A DNA stretch of 64,000 nucleotides from DMER01 sp003451645 (GTDB taxonomy: Bacteria; Pseudomonadota; Alphaproteobacteria; Micropepsales; Micropepsaceae): positions 46,633 through 110,632 of the forward strand of contig DALYLR010000007.1 in the NCBI GenBank assembly GCA_031976175.1, given 5' to 3'. Position 1 is the first letter of the stretch; every line of letters begins with the position of its first letter. Positions 25,879-35,159 of the stretch are shown here, piece by piece. Under the pieces are notes generated by a model, which did no database searches, was not told the origin of the DNA, and was given only the letters and a program-made list of their open reading frames with translations. Made by a program: the position numbers and the translations under genes.

Positions 25879-26886
25879 ATGACCACCCGCGTTTTCATCA
25901 ATGGTTTTGGCCGTATTGGCCGCTTGGTGCTTCGCGCCATCGTGGAGACTGGCCGCAAGGACATCGAGGTCGTGGGCATCAACGACCTGGGCCCGGTCGA
26001 CACCAACGCCCATCTCCTGCGATATGACTCCGTACACGGCCGGTTCCCCGCAGACGTTTCGGTTGACGGCGAGCACATGATCATCAACGGTCACAAGATC
26101 CGCGCTACCGCGATCAAGGACCCCGCACACCTCCCGCACAAGGACCTGGGCGTCGACATCGCGCTTGAGTGCACCGGCATCTTCACCTCCAAGGAAAAGG
26201 CCGCCGCGCATTTGACCGCAGGCGCCAAGCGCGTGCTTGTTTCGGCTCCCGCCGATGGCGCCGATCTAACAGTCGTCTATGGCGTCAATCACGACAAGCT
26301 GACCCGCGACCACGTTGTCGTCTCCAATGCCAGCTGCACCACCAATTGCTTGGCGCCGGTCGCCAAGGTGCTGAACGATACGGTCGGCATTGACAAGGGC
26401 TTCATGACCACGGTGCATGCCTACACGAATGATCAGCCCTCGCTCGATCAGATGCACAAGGACCTTTACCGTGCCCGTGCCGCAGCCTTGTCGATGATCC
26501 CGACCTCAACCGGCGCGGCCAAGGCCGTGGGCCTGGTCTTGCCTGAACTCAAGGGCAAGCTCGATGGCGTTGCGATCCGCGTCCCCACGCCAAACGTCTC
26601 TGTTGTCGACCTGAAGATTGTTGCCAAGCGCCCGACTACAACGGACGAGATCAACAACGCCATGAAGGCCGCAGCGGCACAGGAGCTCAGTGGTATTCTG
26701 GCGATTGTTGATGCGCCTTTGGTTTCGTCCGATTTCAATCACAACCCCGCATCGTCGAGCTTTGCGCTCGATCAGACCAAGGTCATGGACGGCACGCTCG
26801 TGCGTGTTTTGACCTGGTACGATAATGAGTGGGGCTTCTCCAATCGCATGGCCGATACGGCGGTCGCGATGAGCAAATTGCTTTAA
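25879..26886 (+). CDS. gap: Glyceraldehyde-3-phosphate dehydrogenase, type I
   Basis: The enzyme oxidises glyceraldehyde-3-phosphate to 1,3-bisphosphoglycerate. The 335-residue product begins MTTRVFINGFGRIGRLVLRA (Rossmann fold), has INDLG with the Asp expected of an NAD-preferring enzyme, the catalytic Cys in SNASCTTNCLAP and the substrate-site STGAAKAVG. ATG 25879 is chosen over TTG 25867 because it gives the family's usual N-terminus. It lies in the tkt-gap-pgk-fba cluster. Confidence 0.97.
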   Translation: MTTRVFINGFGRIGRLVLRAIVETGRKDIEVVGINDLGPVDTNAHLLRYDSVHGRFPADVSVDGEHMIINGHKIRATAIKDPAHLPHKDLGVDIALECTGIFTSKEKAAAHLTAGAKRVLVSAPADGADLTVVYGVNHDKLTRDHVVVSNASCTTNCLAPVAKVLNDTVGIDKGFMTTVHAYTNDQPSLDQMHKDLYRARAAALSMIPTSTGAAKAVGLVLPELKGKLDGVAIRVPTPNVSVVDLKIVAKRPTTTDEINNAMKAAAAQELSGILAIVDAPLVSSDFNHNPASSSFALDQTKVMDGTLVRVLTWYDNEWGFSNRMADTAVAMSKLL

Positions 26887-26901
26887 GTCAGGACACTCGC
26901 C

Positions 26902-28101
26902 ATGCTGCCCTTTGCGACCTTGGACGATCTGGACCCGCACGGCAAAACGGTGCTGGTGCGCGCGGACCTCAATGTCCCGATGAAGGATGGCGTGGTCACA
27001 GAAGCAGCCCGCATAGAGCAGGCGGCAAAAACCATCCGTGAACTGAGCGCAAAGGGCGCCAAGGTCATCGTGTTGTCCCATTTCGGCAGACCCGAGGGGC
27101 AGCGCAACGAGGCCATGTCGCTGCGTCCTCTGATCCCCGCACTCGAAGCCGCGATTGGCGGCACTGTGCACTTTGCCAATGACTGCATGGGCGCCGAGGC
27201 CGAGGCCGCAGTCTCCGGATTGCCCTTTGGCGGCGTGCTGCTTTTGGAGAACACGCGCTTCCACAAGGGCGAGGAAAAGAACGACCCGGCCATGGCCGCG
27301 GCAATGGCAAAGCTGGGCAGCCACTATGTCAACGACGCGTTCTCCTGCGCCCATCGCGCGCATGCCTCGACGGAGGGACTGGCGAGGCAACTTCCTGCCT
27401 ATGCAGGACGCGGCATGCAGCAGGAACTCGAGGCGCTCACCCGCGTTCTCGAAACGCCGCAGCGGCCAGTCCTCGCCGTAATTGGTGGCGCCAAGGTCTC
27501 CACTAAGCTTGAATTGCTCAAAAACTTGCTGACCAAGGTCGATGTGATCGTCATTGGCGGCGGGATGGCCAACACCTTTCTGGCCGCGCAAGGCATTGCA
27601 GTCGGCAAGTCGCTCCACGAGCCGGCCTGGCTGGACACGGCGCGGGACATCCTGCGCGAGGCCAAGGCGCGCGACGTTTCTATTCTCTTGCCGGAAGACG
27701 TGGTGGTGGCCAAGGAGTTCAAGCCTTTTGCCGATGCGCGCACAATTCCAGCCACCATGGTCCCCGATGACGCCATGATCTTGGACGTCGGCACCAGCGC
27801 CATTGCGAGCATCGCTGCACGCCTTGAGACGGCAAAGACGGTCGTCTGGAATGGTCCGCTCGGCGCCTTTGAGACCCCCCCCTTCGACACGGGCACCAGC
27901 ATTGTTGCGCGTCACGTCGGCATGCTGACCAAGGTCGGCACGATGATCTCGGTGGCTGGCGGCGGCGATACGCAGGCAGCCTTGGCCCAAGCGGGCGCGG
28001 AGCAAGACTTTACCTATATCTCAACCGCGGGCGGCGCCTTCCTCGAATGGCTGGAAGGCAAGGAACTGCCCGGTGTCGCAGCCCTCAGGAGGACCACATG
28101 A
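26902..28101 (+). CDS. pgk: Phosphoglycerate kinase
   Basis: Phosphoglycerate kinase makes ATP from 1,3-bisphosphoglycerate in the step after GAPDH. The 399-residue product has VLVRADLNVPMKDG, LSHFGRPEG, the central GGAKVSTK and C-terminal nucleotide site VAGGGDTQAAL, all family signatures, at normal length. It starts 15 nt after gap and its stop overlaps the fba start (ATGA). Confidence 0.97.
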   Translation: MLPFATLDDLDPHGKTVLVRADLNVPMKDGVVTEAARIEQAAKTIRELSAKGAKVIVLSHFGRPEGQRNEAMSLRPLIPALEAAIGGTVHFANDCMGAEAEAAVSGLPFGGVLLLENTRFHKGEEKNDPAMAAAMAKLGSHYVNDAFSCAHRAHASTEGLARQLPAYAGRGMQQELEALTRVLETPQRPVLAVIGGAKVSTKLELLKNLLTKVDVIVIGGGMANTFLAAQGIAVGKSLHEPAWLDTARDILREAKARDVSILLPEDVVVAKEFKPFADARTIPATMVPDDAMILDVGTSAIASIAARLETAKTVVWNGPLGAFETPPFDTGTSIVARHVGMLTKVGTMISVAGGGDTQAALAQAGAEQDFTYISTAGGAFLEWLEGKELPGVAALRRTT

Positions 28102-29117
28102 ACTTGCACGACCTCAACAAGATCGCCGTAAAGATGGTGGCCCGCGGACGCGGAATTCTGGCCGCGGACGAAAGCTCAGGCACGATCCAAAAGCGCTTTG
28201 ACAAAATCGGCGTGACGTCCACGGAGGAAAACCGCCGCGACTATCGCGAATTGATGTTCCGCGCGGCCGAAGGCATGCGCTACGTCTCGGGCGTGATTCT
28301 GTATGACGAGACGATCTGGCAAAAGGCCGCCGACGGCACCCCGCTCGTCAAGGTGATCGAGGCCGCCGACGCCATCCCTGGCATCAAGGTCGATGAGGGC
28401 ACCGAGGAACTGCCCGAAGCGCGCGGCGATCTGATCACAAAGGGCCTCGACCAATTGTCCAAGCGCTTGCCCAAATACTATGAGGCGGGTGCACGCTTTG
28501 CCAAATGGCGCGCCGTGATCGACCCGACAGGTGGCCGTCCCAGCTATGCGGGTCTGCTCGCCAACGCACATGCGCTTGCCCGCTACGCCAATCTGTGCCA
28601 GGCCCACAATATCGTTCCGATCGTCGAGCCCGAGGTCTTGATGGACGGCGATAACGATATCGACACTTGTTATGACGTGACGGAATGGGTTTTAAAGGAA
28701 ACCTTCCAGCAGCTCTATTATCTGAACGTCAAACTTGAAGGCATCGTGTTGAAGCCCAACATGGTCGTCTCAGGCATGAAGTGCCCGCAGCAGGCGGGCG
28801 TCGATGAGGTGGCCGACAAGACCGTGCGCCTCTTGAAGTCCTGCGTGCCGTCGGCGGTGCCGGGCATCGCGTTCCTCTCTGGCGGTCAGTCCGATGAACT
28901 GGCCACAGCCCATCTTGACGCGATGAACAAGCGCGGGCCTCTGCCCTGGGCACTGACCTTCTCCTACGGCCGGGCGCTGCAAGCTGCCGCGCAAAAGGCC
29001 TGGAGCGGCAAGAAGGACAACGTGCCCGCCGCCCAAGCGGCCTTCAGCCACCGCGCACGGATGAATGGCTTGGCCTCACAAGGCGAGTGGTCGGCTAGTA
29101 TGGAGAAGGCAGGCTAA
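28098..29117 (+). CDS. fba: Class I fructose-bisphosphate aldolase
   Basis: The Schiff-base aldolase splits fructose-1,6-bisphosphate without metal. The 339-residue product has GRGILAADESSGTIQKRF, the Lys-containing LEGIVLKPNMVVSG (Schiff-base Lys) and FLSGGQSDE, as in plant/animal-type class I enzymes, which are found in some alphaproteobacteria in place of class II. ATG 28098 has AGGAGG just upstream and overlaps the pgk stop; the longer frame from 28047 is not used. The HEPN-like module begins 50 nt downstream. Confidence 0.96.
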   Translation: MNLHDLNKIAVKMVARGRGILAADESSGTIQKRFDKIGVTSTEENRRDYRELMFRAAEGMRYVSGVILYDETIWQKAADGTPLVKVIEAADAIPGIKVDEGTEELPEARGDLITKGLDQLSKRLPKYYEAGARFAKWRAVIDPTGGRPSYAGLLANAHALARYANLCQAHNIVPIVEPEVLMDGDNDIDTCYDVTEWVLKETFQQLYYLNVKLEGIVLKPNMVVSGMKCPQQAGVDEVADKTVRLLKSCVPSAVPGIAFLSGGQSDELATAHLDAMNKRGPLPWALTFSYGRALQAAAQKAWSGKKDNVPAAQAAFSHRARMNGLASQGEWSASMEKAG

Positions 29118-29167
29118 ATCATGTATGCTCTCGCCTAGCGCCTCAAGGCGGTACAGGGAAGCGTGTC

Positions 29168-29479
29168 ATGCTGAAGACCTTCAAGAAGGCTGAAGCGGAA
29201 GTGGCGCGCATCATTCGCGCTGAGATCCCCGGGCTTCGCGTGAGGTCTATCGATGTACGGCCCACAGTAGGGTTCGAAGGGAGAGATGCCTTAGAAGTCC
29301 GGGTCGTCTATAGTCGCCGCCCGCCTGATAGCCTTGATTTCGCCCAGCAACGTTTTGCCGTTGGCGCTCAGTTTCGCGCTTGGCTTTACGAAATGGACGA
29401 GGAGCGATTGCCGCTCTTCACCTATTGGTCGGAAGCAGAAGAAAGAGAAGTTCTGCTTGAGCGCATAGAGGATGATTAG
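29168..29479 (+). CDS. Small partner of HEPN-like protein, module copy 2
   Basis: The 103-residue protein aligns with the product of 7608-7949 (same size, FEGRDALEVRVV against FGDPALFVLVV, then FxVGxxxRxWLxxxD and an acidic C-terminus). No known antitoxin, DNA-binding or nucleotidyltransferase motif is visible. A GGGAAG sequence precedes the ATG by about 6 nt. It overlaps the HEPN-like gene by 8 nt, so the pair should be translationally coupled. It sits in the fba-thiE spacer, in the direction of the glycolytic operon. Function unknown. Confidence 0.78.
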   Translation: MLKTFKKAEAEVARIIRAEIPGLRVRSIDVRPTVGFEGRDALEVRVVYSRRPPDSLDFAQQRFAVGAQFRAWLYEMDEERLPLFTYWSEAEEREVLLERIEDD

Positions 29480-29975
29480 CCCAGAATTGTTGCTTCAGCT
29501 TGCTTCGGATGACGTCGAGGCGATGGAGCGTGGCGCCCTTGGACGCATGAGGCTGCGCAGAGCTGCATCGACTGCGTACTACGCTCTGTTCCATTCGCTC
29601 TGCGCTTCATTGGCCGCGTCCTTCGTACCGAAGAAATCTCAGTCTGTTTGGCGGCAATTCTATCGCGGTCCCAGCCACCGGGGAATTCGCACCGTCTGCG
29701 AAGACGTACTCAAACACAGACTTCCGCCAAAAATCACCAGAGCAATCGGACTTGATCGTTTCGGTACAGAAATCCAAAAATTCAGTGAGGCTTTTGTAAC
29801 TTTGCATGAACTGAGACATCTCTGCGACTATGACCCGCTTTTCGTTGTAACCCGGCAAGGCGTCATGGACGCGATCTCCAACGCCCGTGTTGGGATTGAC
29901 GCGCTCCTAGCTGCTGATGTTTCAGAGCAGCGCCTCTTTTTGAGCCTTATCGTCTGGGATCAACGAAGGCCGTGA
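29472..29975 (+). CDS. HEPN-like helical protein, module copy 2
   Basis: The 167-residue protein is homologous to the product of 7110-7604: RRAASTAYYALFH occupies residues 29-41 in both, followed by YRGPSHRGIRTVC (64-76), LHELRHLCDYDP (111-122) and a hydrophobic end (LFLSLIVW). The YYAxFH helix is a HEPN-superfamily feature, but the usual Rx4-6H active site is not clear. The ATG lies inside the partner gene and its stop overlaps thiE (GTGA), so it is embedded in an operon without disrupting it. RNase or regulatory activity is inferred, not shown. Confidence 0.8.
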   Translation: MISPELLLQLASDDVEAMERGALGRMRLRRAASTAYYALFHSLCASLAASFVPKKSQSVWRQFYRGPSHRGIRTVCEDVLKHRLPPKITRAIGLDRFGTEIQKFSEAFVTLHELRHLCDYDPLFVVTRQGVMDAISNARVGIDALLAADVSEQRLFLSLIVWDQRRP

Positions 29976-30592
29976 CCACCCGCCTCTACCTGATCACACC
30001 GCCGCGCTTCGCCTTGGAGGGCTTTGCCGCCGAACTGGCCCACACGCTTGACGCTGCAGATGTCGCCGCGGTTCAGCTGCGCATGAAGGATGTCGGCGAC
30101 GGGCCGATCTTAACGGCGGCCGAGCGGCTGATGCCAATCGTACATCAATATCGCGCGGCCTTCATCCTCAATGACCGGCCGGATTTGGCGAAGCGCTGCG
30201 GGGCGGATGGCGTGCATATCGGGCAGGAGGATATGCCCTACGCCAAGGCCCGAGACCTGCTCGGCCCCGCCAAGACCATTGGCGTGACGTGCCACAACTC
30301 GCGGCACTTGGCGATGCAGGCAGCGGAAGCAGGCGCCGACTATGTGGCCTTTGGCGCGATGTTCCCGACAGGCACCAAGAAGGTCAGCCATACCGCCACG
30401 CCAGAGCTCATCCAATGGTGGTCTGAGCTGTTTGTGGTGCCGTGCGTCGCCATCGGAGGGATTACGGTCGACAATGCCTCAAGTTTGATAGAGGCGGGCG
30501 CCGACTTCTTGGCGGTCGCCCAAGGTGTTTGGGGCCATCCCGAAGGTCCCGCCGCCGCGGCCCGGCAGTTTAACCAATTGTGCAGACGTTGA
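29972..30592 (+). CDS. thiE: Thiamine-phosphate synthase (ThiE-type)
   Basis: The enzyme joins HMP-pyrophosphate to thiazole phosphate to give thiamine monophosphate. The 206-residue TIM barrel starts TTRLYLITPPRF and has FILNDRPDLAKRCGADGVHI, IGVTCHNS, AFGAMFPTGTKK and the phosphate-binding AIGGITVDNA. These match ThiE; the TenI subgroup is a less likely alternative. The GTG start overlaps the HEPN-like gene. Thiamine diphosphate is the cofactor of the transketolase encoded upstream, which gives the linkage some sense. Confidence 0.88.
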   Translation: MTTRLYLITPPRFALEGFAAELAHTLDAADVAAVQLRMKDVGDGPILTAAERLMPIVHQYRAAFILNDRPDLAKRCGADGVHIGQEDMPYAKARDLLGPAKTIGVTCHNSRHLAMQAAEAGADYVAFGAMFPTGTKKVSHTATPELIQWWSELFVVPCVAIGGITVDNASSLIEAGADFLAVAQGVWGHPEGPAAAARQFNQLCRR

Positions 30593-30708
30593 TGCGCAGG
30601 GTCGTCCTTGTTAGGGTCCCACCCAACATTGCAAGCGTATCTCGAGCGGCCTCCTGCGCAGGGCCTGACCAAGAGCGCCGGACCTCTAGACATTGAGATA
30701 GGCCACTC

Positions 30709-31515
30709 GTGACCCAACCGATTACCACCCCTTTGATGAACGTCATGGTCGGCGCTGCCCGCAAGGCTGCCAAGGCATTGTTGCGCGACTTCGGCGAAGT
30801 TGAGAACCTCCAGACAAGCCGCAAGGGCCCTGCGGACTTCGTGAGCAAGGCGGATCTCAAGGCTGAGCGCATCTTGCGCGAAGAACTGCAAAAGGCCCGC
30901 CCGCATTACTGTATGACCCTGGAGGAAGGCGGCGAGATCGAGGGGCCGGACAAATCCCACCGCTGGTATGTCGACCCACTAGATGGCACCACCAATTTCC
31001 TGCATGGCATTCCCCACTGGGCCGTGTCGATCGGCCTTGAGCGCGAAGGCCAATTGGTTGCCGGTGTTGTGTTTCAACCATTAACCAACGAACTTTTCAT
31101 TGCCGAACGCGGTCAGGGGGCCTGGCTGAATGACAAGCGCATGCGCGTTTCAGCGCGCAAGGACCTGAAGGACACGCTGCTGGCGACGGGCATTCCATTC
31201 AAGGGAAGGCCCGGCCACGCCCAGTTCAGCCAAGACTTGGCCTCGGTCATGCCAGAGGTGGCGGGCGTCAGACGCTACGGGTCCGCAGCGCTGGACTTGG
31301 CATGGGTAGCAGCGGGGCGCTTTGACGGATTTTGGGAGCGCGGACTTTCCAGTTGGGATATAGCGGCCGGTATAGTATTAGTGCGAGAAGCGGGCGGATT
31401 GGTCTCTGACTTGGCGGGCGACCAAAACATGCTCGGTACGGGCCAAATTCTTGCCGCAAATGGCGCCATTCATGGCGCCGTGCGTGCCTTGGTTGGCGGT
31501 CCCGCAAAGCCGTAG
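30709..31515 (+). CDS. Inositol monophosphatase family protein (SuhB-like)
   Basis: The Mg2+-dependent phosphatase family includes SuhB and related sugar-phosphatases. The 268-residue protein has the metal/phosphate motif VDPLDGTTNFLHG, LEEGGE upstream, and the second motif WDIAAGIVLVREAGG. GTG at 30709 is the likely start, matching the family's N-terminus (MNVMVGAARKAAK follows). A 117-nt gap from thiE may hold a promoter. Substrate is not certain. Confidence 0.92.
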   Translation: MTQPITTPLMNVMVGAARKAAKALLRDFGEVENLQTSRKGPADFVSKADLKAERILREELQKARPHYCMTLEEGGEIEGPDKSHRWYVDPLDGTTNFLHGIPHWAVSIGLEREGQLVAGVVFQPLTNELFIAERGQGAWLNDKRMRVSARKDLKDTLLATGIPFKGRPGHAQFSQDLASVMPEVAGVRRYGSAALDLAWVAAGRFDGFWERGLSSWDIAAGIVLVREAGGLVSDLAGDQNMLGTGQILAANGAIHGAVRALVGGPAKP

Positions 31516-31535
31516 GAACAGATGAGGGCAAGGTC

Positions 31536-32879
31536 ATGAGTGCATCTTTGCTGAGGCGTTCGATCATCGCCGTCGCTTGGCTCACGGCTGCTTCTGCCCC
31601 CTCGGCAAGGGCCGAAGATGTTTCGGTCAATCTCGACGCCTTGGGCGCCCCCCAATCCGCGCCAGTTGAAGGCGCGACCCAGACGCCAGGCAGCAATGGG
31701 CAACCGATTGAGGCGCCCGCCAACCAACCAAAACCTGCAGCGTCCAAGCCCAAGCCCGCAGCGGCGCCAAAGTCGGGTGCCAAGCAAACGGCAGCAGAGA
31801 TCGACTTCATCAGCCGCACCAAGCAGAACGTGGCGCCCAGTGCGGCCAACGCCAAGCCGGTCAAAGCTGGTAAGCCCGCCGAACCCGCTGCGCCGGCCGA
31901 GGTCAAGGCGCAAGAGGTCGAGTATATTCCTGAGCCCATCATCGTTCGCGGCAAGGCCACCGGGCAACCTGCGAATATTGCGCCACCGCCCACGGCTTCA
32001 CCGGCAGCGCCCGTGGCGTCGCCGTCAGCTCCCGTGGCTGTTGAGCCGATCCCGGTTGCAACGACACCTTCGCTCCCGGCTGCGCCCAAACCGCCCGCGA
32101 CGCCCAAGAAAGCTAAGCCCCCGGCCACGGTCCTGATCGATCAAACCGCACTTGAGGGAGGCGAAGCAGCCGCCAAGCCTGGCGCACTTCAAGGGACACC
32201 TTTGACGAAGGTAAAACCTGTTGGCTCCTTGTTCGTGCCATCGGACACCAACAATCTTCCATCTCCGGAAGCGGTTCAGGGACAGGCACAGCCACTTCCA
32301 AACATTGGCGAGGAACCGACCCCCTTGGCGGTGCCTGCAATTGTCGAAGCCCCAGCCCCCGCACCTGTCCCCGAGCAGCCGGTCGAGCAAGTCGCGGTGC
32401 AGCCTGAGGCGCCAGCGCCCGTGCCAAGCACCCCCACTGAGACGCCGACAACCACACAAGCTGTCGCAGAGATCGCCGCACGCACAAAGACGGATGCCGC
32501 CGCGGGTGCCGCCGCCCGGCGTGACGTTCTGGCAGGCCAAGCCATTGCGGGCGTCGTCCAGTTCGCGCCCGCCTCGTCCGACCTGACACCGGAAGCGACC
32601 GAAGCATTGACCACCCTAGCGCAATCCTTGCGGACGCAGAACCTGCGCGTCCAGCTCGCAGGCTATAGCGGTCCTGCAGGCAATACCGCCAATGACAGCC
32701 GCCGCCTGTCGCTTCTGCGCACACTGGCGGTCAGAAACTTCCTAGGTACCCAAGGCGTTCCCCGGGCGATGGTCAACGTGCTGGCGATGGCGGGGGCTTT
32801 GGAGGGCAGCGCCGAACGGGTCGACGTCTTGGTAAGGACAGATCAATTGCCTAAGCTAGGGCTACAGGCCCCGCAATAG
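31536..32879 (+). CDS. Exported OmpA-like protein with Ala/Pro-rich linker
   Basis: The 447-residue product has a signal peptide (cleavage near ARAED), a long Ala/Pro/Lys-rich disordered region (about 30-335) and a C-terminal OmpA-like domain (about 345-435: VVQFAPASSDLTPEATEAL, then RRLSLLRTLAVRNFL). The peptidoglycan-binding residues are only partly conserved. A cell-wall-associated periplasmic role is inferred. It follows the inositol-phosphatase gene by 20 nt. Confidence 0.85.
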   Translation: MSASLLRRSIIAVAWLTAASAPSARAEDVSVNLDALGAPQSAPVEGATQTPGSNGQPIEAPANQPKPAASKPKPAAAPKSGAKQTAAEIDFISRTKQNVAPSAANAKPVKAGKPAEPAAPAEVKAQEVEYIPEPIIVRGKATGQPANIAPPPTASPAAPVASPSAPVAVEPIPVATTPSLPAAPKPPATPKKAKPPATVLIDQTALEGGEAAAKPGALQGTPLTKVKPVGSLFVPSDTNNLPSPEAVQGQAQPLPNIGEEPTPLAVPAIVEAPAPAPVPEQPVEQVAVQPEAPAPVPSTPTETPTTTQAVAEIAARTKTDAAAGAAARRDVLAGQAIAGVVQFAPASSDLTPEATEALTTLAQSLRTQNLRVQLAGYSGPAGNTANDSRRLSLLRTLAVRNFLGTQGVPRAMVNVLAMAGALEGSAERVDVLVRTDQLPKLGLQAPQ

Positions 32880-32895
32880 TCGCGCTGGCAGCTGG

Positions 32896-34701
32896 CTACT
32901 CAGCCGCAAGTCCATGGAACTGCAGCGCGGCGAGCCGGGCATAAAGCCCGCCGCGTTGCAATAATTCAGCATGGGTTCCTTGCGACACGATTTGGCCGGC
33001 TTCGATCACGACAATACGGTCCGCCCGCTGAACAGTTGCAAGTCTATGGGCGATAACGATGCAGGTCCGCCCTTGCATAATGCGCTCCAGCGCAATCTGC
33101 ACATCGCGCTCGCTTTCGGCATCCAGCGCGCTGGTGGCCTCATCCAGGAGCAAGATTGGTGCGTTCCGCAGCAGCGCGCGCGCCATTGCAATCCTTTGCC
33201 GTTGGCCGCCAGAGAGCGTCACGCCGCGCTCGCCAATCAGGGTATCAATGCCCTGGGGCAAGGCCTCGATGAAACCACTCGCCTGGGCTGCCGCCGCCGC
33301 GGCCTTGATATCATCGAGGCTCGCATCCGGACGGCCATACCGAATATTCTCGGCAACGCTGGTGCCGAAGATGATCGGGTCTTGGGAGACGACGGCAATG
33401 CGTTCGCGAACTGCCTGCGGACTGGCTAAGCGGATATCGGCACCATCAATCAGCACACGGCCGATTTGCGGATCATAGAAGCGCTGAAGCAGTTGCAGGA
33501 CCGTGGACTTACCCGCGCCGCTAGGCCCGACCAAAGCCACGGTTTCACCTGGATTGATCGCCAAACTAAAGCCATGGAGGGCAAATGTGTCCGGCCGCGA
33601 GGGATAGGAAAAGCTCACGGCATCGAACTGAACCGAACCCAAAGCGGGCTTGGGTAAGGTCACCGGATTGGCTGGCGCCTCAATGACTGGCCTGATCGCC
33701 AAGATCTCGCCCAGCCGCTCACTTGCGCCCGCAGCCTGGTTGATCTCCGCCCAAACCTCGCTCAAGGCACCAAAGCTGCCAGCGACGAGAATCGCGTAGA
33801 GCATGAACTGACTTAGTTCGCCAAAGGTCATGTTGCCGGCCAGGACCTGATGCGCCCCGAACCACAAGACGCCCACAATAGCTGAGAACACCAAGACAAT
33901 GGCCAGACATGTCAGCAGTGCGCGGACCAGTATCCGCCGGGCGGCGGTTTTAAAGGACAGCTCAACCGCCTCATGAAATCGTGCGCGGTCGTGAACCTCA
34001 TGCGTGAAGGCCTGCACCGTCTGGACGGCACCTAACGCCTCGCTTGCATAGGCCGCGGTATCTGCGACCCGGTCTTGCGATTTACGCGACCATTGCCGGA
34101 CCGACCGTCCCATGAGCAACAAAGGTAAAACGACCGCCGGAATTGCAACAAGAACCAAGCCCGTGAGCGCAGGACTGGTGATGGCGAGCATGACCAGGCC
34201 GCCTGCGAGCATGACCAAATTGCGCAAGGCAATCGACACACTGGACCCAACAGCGGTCTGGATAAGCGTTGTATCACTGGTCAGGCGGGAGATGAGTTCC
34301 CCCGTCTTGGTCACTTCAAAGAAGGCAGGAGATAGCGTCAACAGGTGTGAAAACACCGCCTTGCGCAAATCAGCAACAACACGCTCGCCCACCCATGTCA
34401 CAAAGTAGAAGCGAAAGGCAGTGGCAACCGCCAAAACGCCCGCAACACCCAGAAGGGCAAGGAACACATTATCGATGTGGCCCGCGTTCTCCCGGGAAAA
34501 CCCTTGATCGATGAGATGCTTAACGGCAACCGGCAGCGCCAGAGATGCCCCCGCGGCCGCGCCGAGCGCGACCATGGCCGCAATCATGACCCGCCAATAT
34601 GGCGTCAGAAACGGCAACAGGACCCACAACGCGCGCAATTCGGCCTTCTTTGCCGTCGCAGCCGTTGCAATCACCGCCTGATCGTTCCGCGTGTCCGTCA
34701 A
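32896..34701 (-). CDS. ABC exporter half-transporter (fused permease/ATPase)
   Basis: The 601-residue protein has an N-terminal six-helix ABC_membrane domain (about 25-315) and a C-terminal ATPase with Walker A GPSGAGKST, signature LSGGQRQR, Walker B ILLLDEATSALDAES and a switch His (IAHRL). The layout is MsbA-like; substrates of this group include lipids and drugs. Translation begins at a TTG (34701). It converges with the OmpA-like gene. Confidence 0.95.
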   Translation of the reverse strand: MTDTRNDQAVIATAATAKKAELRALWVLLPFLTPYWRVMIAAMVALGAAAGASLALPVAVKHLIDQGFSRENAGHIDNVFLALLGVAGVLAVATAFRFYFVTWVGERVVADLRKAVFSHLLTLSPAFFEVTKTGELISRLTSDTTLIQTAVGSSVSIALRNLVMLAGGLVMLAITSPALTGLVLVAIPAVVLPLLLMGRSVRQWSRKSQDRVADTAAYASEALGAVQTVQAFTHEVHDRARFHEAVELSFKTAARRILVRALLTCLAIVLVFSAIVGVLWFGAHQVLAGNMTFGELSQFMLYAILVAGSFGALSEVWAEINQAAGASERLGEILAIRPVIEAPANPVTLPKPALGSVQFDAVSFSYPSRPDTFALHGFSLAINPGETVALVGPSGAGKSTVLQLLQRFYDPQIGRVLIDGADIRLASPQAVRERIAVVSQDPIIFGTSVAENIRYGRPDASLDDIKAAAAAAQASGFIEALPQGIDTLIGERGVTLSGGQRQRIAMARALLRNAPILLLDEATSALDAESERDVQIALERIMQGRTCIVIAHRLATVQRADRIVVIEAGQIVSQGTHAELLQRGGLYARLAALQFHGLAAE

Positions 34702-34925
34702 ATACCATCATCCATGAAGCAAGTCGCCCTATGCCCTTCGCACGGAGCCCCAATTGCCGCAATTGCAAAGTGGCGCTGGAAAGGTGTTTGAACGCCCTTG
34801 CACTGATGGCACATTGCCGCTATACGACCGCCCTTCCACTGCATCCCGTTCTTCCTTTGGCCAAGCGGGCCATGGAGAGGCGGTCATTTACAGACGACCA
34901 GACATCGCGCCAGGAACTGATCGAC

Positions 34926-35159
34926 ATGAAGAGCGAAGGCCACCCCGACTACCATTTCATTACCGTGGTCCTGAACGACGGTACGAAGTATCTAACGCGC
35001 TCGACCTGGGGCAGCGAAGGCGATGTGCTGACACTCGACATCGATCCCACCACCCATCCAGCGTGGACAGGCGGCGGTCAGCAAATCCTGGACCGCGCGG
35101 GCCGCGTGTCCAAATTCAACAAGAAGTTCGAAGGGATCGGCCTTACCAAGAAAGGCTAA
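34926..35159 (+). CDS. rpmE: 50S ribosomal protein L31
   Basis: The 77-residue protein matches L31 over its full length: HPDYHFITVVLNDG, TRSTWGSEGD, DIDPTTHPAWTGG and GRVSKFNKKFEG. It lacks the zinc-binding CxxC pairs, as in the zinc-free form usual in alphaproteobacteria. The ATG at 34926 is fixed by homology; a long upstream extension in the same frame is not coding. It converges with rcdA, overlapping by 4 nt. Confidence 0.96.
   Translation: MKSEGHPDYHFITVVLNDGTKYLTRSTWGSEGDVLTLDIDPTTHPAWTGGGQQILDRAGRVSKFNKKFEGIGLTKKG

Noticed and set aside
26506..28005. 499-codon minus-strand ORF
   Set aside because: Antisense to gap and pgk, both unmistakable; no family resemblance in the antisense product.
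29168..29479. MNT nucleotidyltransferase antitoxin
   Set aside because: The product lacks the GSxxxG and DxD signature, so it is not the usual partner of HEPN toxins.
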